Source: Dyadobacter arcticus (GTDB lineage Bacteria; Bacteroidota; Bacteroidia; Cytophagales; Spirosomataceae). Taken from it: a stretch of DNA of 64,000 nucleotides. Location: NCBI RefSeq assembly GCF_011762185.1, contig NZ_JAASQJ010000005.1:124001-188000 (forward strand), in the 5' to 3' direction. The number at the start of each line of letters is the position of its first letter. Positions within the stretch are counted from its first letter, which is position 1. The notes beneath the pieces are model-generated. The model was not told where the DNA came from. It searched no databases and saw only the letters and a program-made list of their open reading frames with translations. The translations under genes and the position numbers were made by a program. This document shows, in pieces, positions 17,057 through 24,227 of this stretch.

Positions 17057-17725
17057 TTAGTTACCTCCTCTCCCTGCTTTGTAAGAATCGTATTCTTCAA
17101 GTAACTTGATAAGATCATCATCCGCAGCGAAATCAAGCTGCTGTTCTCTGATCACATAGTTCAGTTTGTTCTTCTCGTCGGTTAGCAGCTTAAGAAAGCT
17201 GCTCCTATTTTTCAATTGAACCGGATTCATCTTGCCATCTTTTAGAATGTACAGCTTGGCCGAAGGATCAATAGTCATGGTGGCCGAAGCCTTTTCCACT
17301 TGGATAGGCTTCACATATTTTTTGAGAAGCTTTGTGTTACCGTCATAAAGCAATCGGTAAAAACTCTTATCGGTATAATCGCCAACAGCCGGGTAGCCAT
17401 TTTTGAAATTGTAAAGGTCCGTACCGGTTGGAAGATTAAACTCTGTTACACCAGTGGACGCCCTATACATGGCAGAATCAACCTTATACTCAACTTCATC
17501 CTTTCCTAAGTCATATCGGAGTTTGATTCCATCGTGCACCTTGTCGTCATTGGTCCTTACACTTCCTGAATACCATTCTTTAAACAAATAACTCGAATTT
17601 TCACCGCTGGTAGATTGCATTTCCTTGTATGGAGTGCCTGATAGTCCGGTAGAATCCTGCTGCGCCATTGCGACTTGTGCGATCAGAAGCGGAGATAGTA
17701 AAAAAAATCTTCGTAAATAATTCAT
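17057..17725 (-). CDS. Secreted hypothetical protein
   Basis: A 222-residue protein with a signal peptide (MNYLRRFFLLSPLLIAQVAMAQ). The body is mixed alpha/beta, with a region YSGSVRTNDDKVHDGIKLRYDLGKDEVEYK that resembles periplasmic proteins of unknown function in Bacteroidota. It ends in a helical, acidic tail. Its stop is only 4 bases from that of the convergent phosphatase gene. No family recognised. Confidence 0.7.
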   Translation of the reverse strand: MNYLRRFFLLSPLLIAQVAMAQQDSTGLSGTPYKEMQSTSGENSSYLFKEWYSGSVRTNDDKVHDGIKLRYDLGKDEVEYKVDSAMYRASTGVTEFNLPTGTDLYNFKNGYPAVGDYTDKSFYRLLYDGNTKLLKKYVKPIQVEKASATMTIDPSAKLYILKDGKMNPVQLKNRSSFLKLLTDEKNKLNYVIREQQLDFAADDDLIKLLEEYDSYKAGRGGN

Positions 17726-17787
17726 GATTTAAGTTGGTTAATTTGATAAGTTAAACGGGAGAGTTTAGATTGCCTGTCATCTTTCAG

Positions 17788-17795
17788 TACTTTTG
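17788..17795 (+). promoter_or_regulatory. -7 promoter element for nuoN
   Basis: TACTTTTG matches TAnnTTTG, 23 bases before the TTG start codon. Confidence 0.5.
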
Positions 17796-17818
17796 CCAAA
17801 AAAATTGTACCCGTTCCA

Positions 17819-19276
17819 TTGGATATCAGCGAACAGCTAATACATATACGCCAAAGTCTGGCCGGAATCGTTCCGGAAATATTTCTGGCAATTCTTTTTT
17901 GCCTTTTCCTTTTCGCAGAATTGCTCCTTTCAAGCCGGTTTGAAAAGAAAAAAGCCTCCGCCTATCTTCAGAACATTGCATTGGCAGGCGCCATTATCAC
18001 ACTTTTCCTGGTCATTGCCCAATGGAATGAAGAACCTGCTTACCGGTTTCAGCCTTTGCTATTTTTGGACAAACAAGCCGTTTATTTCAAACTTTTGATC
18101 GCGATTTCATGGATTTTCACCCTGATCCACGTTCGTGTTCTGAAATACGATTTCCCGCCGGAGTACAATGCATTGCTTATTGCTGCGGTAACCGGTATGA
18201 ACCTGCTGAGTATGTCTACACATCTATTGTCGATATACCTCTCACTAGAGTTAATTTCCATCAGCTCCTACTTGCTGGTGGCATTGTCACCATACAAAAA
18301 GGCGGCCGAAGGCGCGATTAAATACCTCCTTTTTGGTGCCGCGAGCTCAGCGGTGATGCTATATGGCATTTCATTCGTCTATGGCCTGACCGGAACGCTC
18401 GATATCACCAACGAGGCGATGACTGCCGGGCTATCAAATAACCCCGATCTGGTGGTAACGGTTACCATTGTACTGACGCTGGCCGGACTTCTTTTCAAAC
18501 TTTCCCTTGTCCCATTTCACGTCTGGACGCCTGATGTTTACGAAGCTGCACCTACACCGTTGGTTGCATTTCTATCGGTTGCGCCCAAGATTGCAGTCGT
18601 ATTGGTTTTAATGCGTCTGGCTGGAATTTTCCCGTCACAATATTTCCCGGTACTGGGAGGAATCGCGCTGATTAGCATGACCGTTGGAAATGTGGCAGCA
18701 TTATGGCAAACCAATGCGCGCCGGCTTCTTGCATACTCATCCATTGCACAGGCTGGCTATCTGCTGGTGGGCATAGCCACTTACAGTCGCTTTGGCTTCG
18801 AGTCCGCGGTTTTTTACGCCTCGGTTTATATGGTGATCAACCTCGCAGCATTCTTTTTGATTGACCTTTTGCAACCACGCATTGAAACAACATTGTCTGA
18901 TTATGAAGGACTTGGCCGACATTCAATATGGATATCCGGTATTCTCACCGTCATCATGATCGCATTGGCCGGTTTGCCGCCTACTGCTGGATTTACATCA
19001 AAATTATTAATATTCTCGGCGCTCTGGGAAAGTTACCACCAACAGGAATTCCCGTGGATGCTTTGGTTGTTGATTGGTGGGATACTTAATGCTGCCATAT
19101 CTCTCGCCTATTACCTGCGACTTCCTTATCTGCTATTTTTCAAGAATTCAAAACAAACTGATTATAAGGGAAATAGGAGCTTGTCTGGGAAAATAATCGC
19201 AGGGTTTCTCGCACTCACAATTCTACTTCTGTTTTTCAGGCCAGACTGGCTGACCAAATGGATATCTGCTTTTTGA
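17819..19276 (+). CDS. nuoN: NADH-quinone oxidoreductase subunit N
   Basis: A 485-residue polytopic membrane protein with about 13-14 hydrophobic segments, one of the antiporter-like proton-pumping subunits of complex I. Family blocks include SIYLSLELISISSYLLVAL (conserved Glu), AEGAIKYLLFGAASSAVMLYGISFVYGLTG (conserved Lys), LFKLSLVPFHVWTPDVYEAAPTP and ARRLLAYSSIAQAGYLLVG. No ATG lies near the expected N-terminus, so a TTG start at 17819 is used. The neighbours are not nuo genes: upstream is an opposite-strand secreted protein and downstream a solo HTH gene. It is therefore separated from any nuo cluster on both sides. Confidence 0.88.
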   Translation: MDISEQLIHIRQSLAGIVPEIFLAILFCLFLFAELLLSSRFEKKKASAYLQNIALAGAIITLFLVIAQWNEEPAYRFQPLLFLDKQAVYFKLLIAISWIFTLIHVRVLKYDFPPEYNALLIAAVTGMNLLSMSTHLLSIYLSLELISISSYLLVALSPYKKAAEGAIKYLLFGAASSAVMLYGISFVYGLTGTLDITNEAMTAGLSNNPDLVVTVTIVLTLAGLLFKLSLVPFHVWTPDVYEAAPTPLVAFLSVAPKIAVVLVLMRLAGIFPSQYFPVLGGIALISMTVGNVAALWQTNARRLLAYSSIAQAGYLLVGIATYSRFGFESAVFYASVYMVINLAAFFLIDLLQPRIETTLSDYEGLGRHSIWISGILTVIMIALAGLPPTAGFTSKLLIFSALWESYHQQEFPWMLWLLIGGILNAAISLAYYLRLPYLLFFKNSKQTDYKGNRSLSGKIIAGFLALTILLLFFRPDWLTKWISAF

Positions 19277-19310
19277 AATACATATAGAAATAAATTTACC
19301 AAAGAGCGTA

Positions 19311-19318
19311 TATATTTG
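19311..19318 (+). promoter_or_regulatory. -7 promoter element for the LuxR-type gene
   Basis: TATATTTG matches TAnnTTTG, 58 bases before the ATG at 19377. Confidence 0.5.
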
Positions 19319-19376
19319 CAGTAACAGAAAACTCATCGTTCGAAAAAATTAGTGTAAACCCAATTTTCGATCGTTG

Positions 19377-19661
19377 ATGCAATTTCTAGAATTACCTGCC
19401 ATCGGCAACCCTGCGTTAGTCGAACACAATTTCTCCCTCCTGAAACCCAGAGAATGGAAAGTGCTTATCCTTCTCATTGACGACTTCACAAATCAGGACA
19501 TTATGGTTGCGCTGAACCTCAAACGGCGAACTGTCATCAATCTCAGAAACTCCATCGGAGACAAACTAAATCTTAAAGGCGCCCATACACTCGCCCAATT
19601 CTGCCGCAGCAATCGGGAATTAATCCTGTGTCAATATAGCGGGTATCATTCCAAAAAATAG
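19377..19661 (+). CDS. Solo LuxR-type helix-turn-helix protein
   Basis: A 94-residue protein that is little more than a GerE/LuxR DNA-binding domain: LLKPREWKVLILLIDDFTNQDIMVALNLKRRTVINLRNSIGDKLNLKG (about 22-69) has the family's scaffold and recognition helices, with T-V-I-N in place of the usual T-V-K-N/H. No receiver, PAS or sensor domain is present. The ATG at 19377 follows a TTG at 19374. A small palindrome with a T-run (19672-19692) follows the stop. The target is unknown. Confidence 0.75.
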   Translation: MQFLELPAIGNPALVEHNFSLLKPREWKVLILLIDDFTNQDIMVALNLKRRTVINLRNSIGDKLNLKGAHTLAQFCRSNRELILCQYSGYHSKK

Positions 19662-19959
19662 TTTCAACTGTAGGTACAATTGTACCTTTTTTGAGATTGG
19701 GAGGTTGGGTAACATTGTGGCGGAGTAGGAAGTCTGCCAGCAATTCCTATCGATTCTGCAGGCGGGGCGTCCAGATTAATGTTGTAGAAACTTACTTATA
19801 AAGGGCAGGATCGTTGGTGAAGCTAAGAATGCAATTCCCGTCGCTTGGACTAGGCTTCAATCTAGAAATGATAAATCGGCAAGGTTCTGAGCTGAGAATT
19901 ATAAACATGGAAGACTATCATTATAAGTGGTGATCCGTAAACCTATATTAAGTAATAAC

Positions 19960-20121
19960 ATGAATATCAATAGATTTCTGTCCTTACTTAAAAGAAGACC
20001 ATCAGGCAAAAAGCATTGGTTCGCCATTGTCCTCTATGGCCTTATCGTCGGAATTATTGATTCCTACTTTATAAAAGTCGATCGCAACTATTATATCAAT
20101 GTTTTCATTGCCGGATGTTGA
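19960..20121 (+). CDS. Possible small membrane peptide
   Basis: A 53-codon frame starting at an ATG, with a basic N-terminus (RFLSLLKRRPSGKKHW) and one hydrophobic segment (FAIVLYGLIVGIIDSYFI). The positive-inside pattern is credible for a small membrane protein. No promoter, homologue or operon partner was seen, so this is speculative. Confidence 0.3.
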   Translation: MNINRFLSLLKRRPSGKKHWFAIVLYGLIVGIIDSYFIKVDRNYYINVFIAGC

Positions 20122-20215
20122 TTCTTCATTTTAGCTTAAACTACTATTTTATCCACCGGCAAAAAGATCCCAATTCATCGTAGCAACTTCTATAAGCTGA
20201 ATAAACTTGGTTGTC

Positions 20216-20257
20216 AAAACTGGGCACCTGACCAGCATCAAGTGCCCAGTTTTAATG
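20216..20257. terminator. Hairpin terminator
   Basis: A perfect 12-bp stem AAAACTGGGCAC/GTGCCCAGTTTT (20216-20227 with 20242-20253) and a 14-base loop. It can terminate transcripts from either side, including the small minus-strand gene that ends at 20286. Confidence 0.7.
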
Positions 20258-20285
20258 CTGAAATATGACTACGACAAATGCCTCT

Positions 20286-20453
20286 TCATAGTTTCACTAT
20301 GTTCTTATAGCTGTTTTCCAGTCTGGCGACTAATGTTGCTACCCTGAGCTGGTTTACAATATGTTTTCGCATCGAAAAGGTAACATTTTCAAGGCCATCG
20401 GCAAATAAGTAATCCTCGACTATTGCATTAAGCGAATTTTGTGTGGTGTTCAT
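20286..20453 (-). CDS. Small hypothetical protein (55 residues)
   Basis: A 55-codon minus-strand frame from the ATG at 20453 to a TGA at 20286. The peptide is soluble-looking and probably helical (NSLNAIVEDYLFADGLENV, then MRKHIVNQLRVATLVARLEN). It is followed by a terminator hairpin (20216-20253) and preceded by a dyad with a -7-like TAAATTTG at 20561-20568, which supports a real transcript. No family recognised. Confidence 0.5.
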   Translation of the reverse strand: MNTTQNSLNAIVEDYLFADGLENVTFSMRKHIVNQLRVATLVARLENSYKNIVKL

Positions 20454-20538
20454 ACATTTACTAATGTTTAGTTGTTAAATAATTAAACTGACCCAGTTAT
20501 TTGAGTTTGCAAGACGATGTATCCGGGTTTTCTTTGGC

Positions 20539-20570
20539 ATTAAATTTGTCTATTTTCCGACAAATTTAAT
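20539..20570. repeat. Dyad TTTGTC-N8-GACAAA, copy 1
   Basis: A perfect 12-bp inverted repeat (20539-20550 with 20559-20570) around an 8-base spacer. Its central 20 bases (20545-20564) match a second copy at 20811-20830, read on the other strand, at 19 of 20 positions. Each arm includes a TAAATTTG-like -7 box, so the dyad may be an operator overlapping a promoter. Confidence 0.65.
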
Positions 20571-20584
20571 TTAAATAAAAAGCC

Positions 20585-20794
20585 TCACGGCTCATGTACT
20601 ATGCTTGTCTTTATTTTGAAATGGCCAAATTCGATCAGGATTTCCCGCATACGCTTTTCGGAAATTCCTTGGTTATAAGTGTAATCCTTCCAAGCCCGAA
20701 CAGCTTTACCCTTTTTCAATTCCGGGCTTAAAGCAGGATAATGATTCTTGATCCACCAGTCAAACGCTTCTGGTATGGTATCGAAGCTTGTCAT
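20585..20794 (-). CDS. Small hypothetical protein (69 residues)
   Basis: A 69-residue soluble protein beginning MTSFDTIPEAFDWWIKNHYP, with a basic central stretch (LKKGKAVRAWKDYTYNQGISEKRMREIL) that could be a small DNA-binding fold, though no clear helix-turn-helix is recognised. It is flanked on both sides by copies of the same 20-bp dyad. The upstream copy overlaps the promoter, so autoregulation is plausible. The -7 box ends only 4 bases before the ATG, so the mRNA is probably leaderless. Confidence 0.6.
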   Translation of the reverse strand: MTSFDTIPEAFDWWIKNHYPALSPELKKGKAVRAWKDYTYNQGISEKRMREILIEFGHFKIKTSIVHEP

Positions 20795-20798
20795 ATTT

Positions 20799-20830
20799 CA
20801 AATATACAGTTTTGTCGGAAATTAGACAAA
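20799..20830 (-). promoter_or_regulatory. Promoter of the 69-residue gene
   Basis: On the minus strand TTTG (20830-20827), 20 bases, then TATATTTG (20806-20799), a full match to the Bacteroidota promoter. The ATG begins 5 bases after the last G of the -7 box. Confidence 0.7.
20811..20830. repeat. Dyad TTTGTC-N8-GACAAA, copy 2
   Basis: Second copy of the 20-base dyad, in inverted orientation relative to 20545-20564, with one mismatch in the spacer. It covers the -33 element of the 69-residue gene, a natural site for repression. Confidence 0.65.
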
Positions 20831-20855
20831 TTATTTTTTAGTGGGCAATCTTAGG

Positions 20856-21731
20856 CTACAAAACCGCCCGCACCTGATACCCTTCCTTTCTCAACAAAGC
20901 AATCACCCCCTTTTCGCCCCCCAAATGCGCTGCCCCAACCGCAAAAAAAGTAGGCTTTTCGGACATTATTTTTTGGATGCGGGAGATCCATTTTTTATTT
21001 CTCGCAAATAGCATGATCTCCTCATTTCCATCCATCCCGAATTCGCTTTTCATGGTCAGGTTGTACAATTCGTTGACTTTTTGCGCCTTGTACAGGTTAA
21101 CCAATTCCTTAAATTCCTTTCTTGCGGCTGGCAGATTATCGATCATGGTCAGGATCATTTTTGCCTGGTCTTTGTAAGGAATCGAATCGAAAATGGCCAT
21201 TTGTTCGTCCAATGTTTCAATACCGATTACCTCCGATTTTTGTTTTGCAGCCAGCTCAACCAGCGACATTTCGTAAGATTGCGGCTGACATGACAATACC
21301 GCATTGAAAAGCGGCCCCATTAAAACAAATGGTTTGGCTTGCTCAAACATCTGTATTCCCATCCCAACAGAATCCTTGTAAAACTGGCTCAGCTTCGCAT
21401 ATTCCTGTTCCGAAAGTAATTTTCTCAAAGCATTTCCTTCTCGCATGTTCATGGTTTTCATCATCGCCATCATCATACCCGGATCATCCATATCGATTTC
21501 CAGCGCTACCTGCTGTGAACGGGCCAATGTTGCTTTGAGTGAATCGCTCAAAGAAAAATCGGCAGGACAGATTAAATGAATGGTGCCGAAAAGATAGGAT
21601 GGTTTTTCGACGCCCGGCGTAGCGCCGCCCGGCGCCTTGATTTCCCAAAGCAAAGATTTCTCAGTCGGCACCTGAGCCAGACTTAAATTCGCAATGATAA
21701 AAAATAACATTCCCCACAAAATTATTTTCAT
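20856..21731 (-). CDS. TraB/GumN-family secreted protein
   Basis: A 291-residue protein with a signal peptide (MKIILWGMLFFIIANLSLAQ). TraB/GumN blocks are present: SYLFGTIHL (about 44-52), QVALEIDMDD, EVIGIETLDEQM and a C-terminal FFAVGAAHLGGEKGVIALLRKEGY. The GTIH, ExD and GAxHxxG residues correspond to the predicted Tiki-like metalloprotease site. It starts 10 bases after the M28 peptidase stop, so the two are likely one operon. An upstream ATG (21761) would overlap the neighbour and break the signal peptide. Confidence 0.85.
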   Translation of the reverse strand: MKIILWGMLFFIIANLSLAQVPTEKSLLWEIKAPGGATPGVEKPSYLFGTIHLICPADFSLSDSLKATLARSQQVALEIDMDDPGMMMAMMKTMNMREGNALRKLLSEQEYAKLSQFYKDSVGMGIQMFEQAKPFVLMGPLFNAVLSCQPQSYEMSLVELAAKQKSEVIGIETLDEQMAIFDSIPYKDQAKMILTMIDNLPAARKEFKELVNLYKAQKVNELYNLTMKSEFGMDGNEEIMLFARNKKWISRIQKIMSEKPTFFAVGAAHLGGEKGVIALLRKEGYQVRAVL

Positions 21732-21741
21732 ATCTGGCTTA

Positions 21742-23334
21742 TTATTGCTTGTGACTGTCAACGACGATTTTTTCGTCCCTGTTTACTAATTCCCAGGCAG
21801 TGTAAAAGACCAGTTTCACAATCGATGACTGCTTATCGAACATGATCTTTTCCACGTCATCCCCTGGCTTGTGATAATCCTCATGAACGCCCGTAAAATA
21901 GAAAATGACGGGCACGCCCATTTTTGCAAAATTGTAATGGTCGGACCTGTAATAGAAACGATTAGGGTCCTTGGGATCATTAAATGTATAATCCAGCTTG
22001 TAGTTCACATACTTTTTATTTGCCTCCTCGCTGATTTCATGCAGCTTGGAAGACAGTTTGTCCGAACCAATCAGGTACACATATTTCGGGTCGCTTTTGT
22101 GCGCCTCATCAATGCGGCCGATCATATCAATGTTCAGATCTGCGATCGTATTTTGCAATGGATACAACGGGTTTTCTGAATAATATTCCGACCCAAATAA
22201 TCCTTTTTCCTCGCCCGTCACATTCAGGAACAGAATGCTTCGTCTTGGCCCTTTGCCATCAGCTTTTGCTTTACTAAATGCCTCTGCCAGTTCAAGTAGT
22301 GAAACCGTACCAGATCCATCGTCGTCCGCGCCATTGTTAATTTCGCCATTTGCCGATTTTCCAATGTGGTCCAAATGCGCACTGATGACCAGTACTTCAT
22401 CTTTTTTATCAGAACCCTCCATGAAAGCCGCAACGTTCTCCGTTTCAATGGTCTCGCTCACTCTTTCAGCTATCAGGCTTACTTCACCATTCATTTTCTT
22501 TTGATTGGGCTTACCAGATTTGTCAATCTCCGATTTACTTTCGCCCAACTTCTGAGCAGATGTGCCGAGTATACTGGAAGCCATTTCGGGAGATATGACA
22601 AATGCCGAAAGATTCTCCGGATCTTCCTGAACAGGCTTTAAGGTGGGTGCACTAAATCGGCGCGTCATTACCGCATGCTGCCTGACTTCCTTGTTCCAAT
22701 CCTCACCGGTTTTATCAGTAACAATGAAAACATAAATCGCCCCTTTTTCTTTTGCTAGTTTAACTTTTTCCTTCCAACTAACCGGGCCACTCCATTTGGT
22801 TCTTTCACTGCTACCGCTCAACAGATATTTTTCTCCGCCGCCTTTTGGCTCGCCATCATAAATAACAACGGACTTAGACTTCACATCCAAACCGTCATAA
22901 TCACTGTAACTTTTATCCTGAATGCCGTAACCAGCCATCACTACCGAGGTGCCAGCCTCCTGAGGGACATTAACGAGTCCATTGAGATAAAAATCCTTAT
23001 TAAATTCATACTGTTTGCCAGCAGCTTTTACAAACACTTTCCCCCAGCTGCGCTTGTGTAAAGTATATTTCTGCAGATAACTTTTGGAACTGTCAGCAGC
23101 AGTGGCCGCCGGCTGGTAACCGTATTCCTTATAATATTTGGTCACATATTCAGCCGCTTTCTTCTGGCCAGGTGATCCGGTATCGCGTCCTTCGAGACTG
23201 TCCGACGCAATTATGACCAGATGTTTTTTCAAATCTTCCGGCGTGATGCTTTCAGCGTATTTAGTGACGTCATCCTGGGCAAATGCTACTGTATTCACAA
23301 GTAGCAGCAATCCGCCAATTAAGTTTTTGTTCAT
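21742..23334 (-). CDS. M28-family zinc aminopeptidase, secreted
   Basis: A 530-residue exported peptidase. Signal peptide at 1-19 (ending AFA-QD). A PA-like insertion occupies about 120-280. The M28 catalytic domain follows with zinc ligands in ISAHLDHIG and NNGADDDGSGTVSLLELAE, the catalytic Glu pair in TGEEKGLFGSEYY, DLNIDMIGRID, and the last His in HEDYHKPGDDVEKI. It probably trims peptides in the periplasm or outside the cell. It is the first gene of a pair with the TraB-like gene. Confidence 0.92.
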   Translation of the reverse strand: MNKNLIGGLLLLVNTVAFAQDDVTKYAESITPEDLKKHLVIIASDSLEGRDTGSPGQKKAAEYVTKYYKEYGYQPAATAADSSKSYLQKYTLHKRSWGKVFVKAAGKQYEFNKDFYLNGLVNVPQEAGTSVVMAGYGIQDKSYSDYDGLDVKSKSVVIYDGEPKGGGEKYLLSGSSERTKWSGPVSWKEKVKLAKEKGAIYVFIVTDKTGEDWNKEVRQHAVMTRRFSAPTLKPVQEDPENLSAFVISPEMASSILGTSAQKLGESKSEIDKSGKPNQKKMNGEVSLIAERVSETIETENVAAFMEGSDKKDEVLVISAHLDHIGKSANGEINNGADDDGSGTVSLLELAEAFSKAKADGKGPRRSILFLNVTGEEKGLFGSEYYSENPLYPLQNTIADLNIDMIGRIDEAHKSDPKYVYLIGSDKLSSKLHEISEEANKKYVNYKLDYTFNDPKDPNRFYYRSDHYNFAKMGVPVIFYFTGVHEDYHKPGDDVEKIMFDKQSSIVKLVFYTAWELVNRDEKIVVDSHKQ

Positions 23335-23483
23335 TTTGAAGTATTAGTGGTATGTCAGTTATTACAAAGAACGGAAAGGATGAGGCGATTGCAAAATTCT
23401 GAAACTTTAATAGTTAACATGAAAATGATATACGTGAATGCTTCGTAACTTTATATATTCAAGTTCATAACACACACTCATCA

Positions 23484-23747
23484 ATGCCCGAAATAAGCCG
23501 CTTCTTTGGAATCGTTATCAGAATGTTTTTCGATGACCACAACCCTCCCCATTTTCACGCTGAATTCCAGGAATATAAGGCCTTAGTTGCTATTCAAAGT
23601 GCCGAATTAATTGATGGCTACCTTCCAGTAAAGCAGTTAAAATTGGTTCAGGCTTGGGCGATATTGCACGAGGAACAGTTGCTGGAAAATTTTAATAATC
23701 TGGGGAAGGACATTAAATCCTGGAATAAAATAGAGCCGCTCAACTAA
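23484..23747 (+). CDS. DUF4160 protein
   Basis: An 87-residue protein with the DUF4160 signature: MPEISRFFGIVIRMFFDDHNPPHFHAEF (DDHNPPHFHA around residues 17-27), then GYLPVKQLKLVQAWA and a helix ending near LENFNNL. The family is almost always followed by a DUF2442 gene, as here, 1 base after the stop. Such pairs have been suggested to be toxin-antitoxin-like, without firm proof. A near -7 box TAACTTTA lies at 23446-23453. Confidence 0.85.
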   Translation: MPEISRFFGIVIRMFFDDHNPPHFHAEFQEYKALVAIQSAELIDGYLPVKQLKLVQAWAILHEEQLLENFNNLGKDIKSWNKIEPLN

Positions 23748-23748
23748 C

Positions 23749-24018
23749 ATGCTACACTACATCAAGAAAATAGTATCCGTTGAAAACTACACAATATACT
23801 GCCTGTTCAATACAGGTGAGGTAAAGGCAGTTGATCTCACAAGTATTATCGAAAAATATAAAAAGATAAATGATGGTCTTGTAAGTCAATTATCTGATCC
23901 AGACTATTTCAGAACTGTCAGGCTGGACTCATATGGAACATTGAGCTGGGATAATGGAGTCGATTTCGATCCAGATAACCTTTACAATATGTCAGAAAGT
24001 AAAATTGAAAGATTCTGA
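23749..24018 (+). CDS. DUF2442 protein
   Basis: An 89-residue protein matching DUF2442: YTIYCLFNTGEVKAVDLTSII, then LSDPDYFRTVRLDSYGTLSWDNGVDFDPDNLY. It partners the DUF4160 gene directly upstream. The family may bind DNA or act as the antitoxin half of the pair; that is inference from genomic association. Confidence 0.85.
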   Translation: MLHYIKKIVSVENYTIYCLFNTGEVKAVDLTSIIEKYKKINDGLVSQLSDPDYFRTVRLDSYGTLSWDNGVDFDPDNLYNMSESKIERF

Positions 24019-24118
24019 TATTTTTCTTCACTTTTTGTACTTCTCCTAGCCTGATGTCTCTTTTTTGGCTGTTAACAATTAATTAATTGTAAAATACTGT
24101 TATTCAGGGAAAAACTCG

Positions 24119-24126
24119 TACATTTG
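24119..24126 (+). promoter_or_regulatory. -7 promoter element for typA
   Basis: TACATTTG matches TAnnTTTG. It leaves a leader of about 95 bases before the ATG at 24228. Confidence 0.55.
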
Positions 24127-24227
24127 CACCTTATTTGACTAAACTTCAGTCAAGCAAACTCAACGGTTCTTGTTAACCAATCTGTTACAGGTTAAATGAA
24201 TCGTAAACAATTCATCTAAGAGAAAAA

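Larger units (their letters stand above)
19662..20285. other. Gene-poor stretch with no confident gene
   Basis: About 620 bases between the LuxR-type gene and the 55-residue minus-strand gene. It holds the palindrome AGGTACAATTGTACCT followed by a T-run at 19672-19692 (a short possible terminator), one weak 53-codon plus-strand frame (19960-20121) and a good hairpin at 20216-20253. The rest shows no recognisable gene or RNA. Confidence 0.6.

Noticed and set aside
19662-20285. Structured RNA or tRNA in the gene-poor stretch
   Set aside because: No cloverleaf or known riboswitch core could be found by eye. Only a palindrome with T-run and one terminator hairpin are present.
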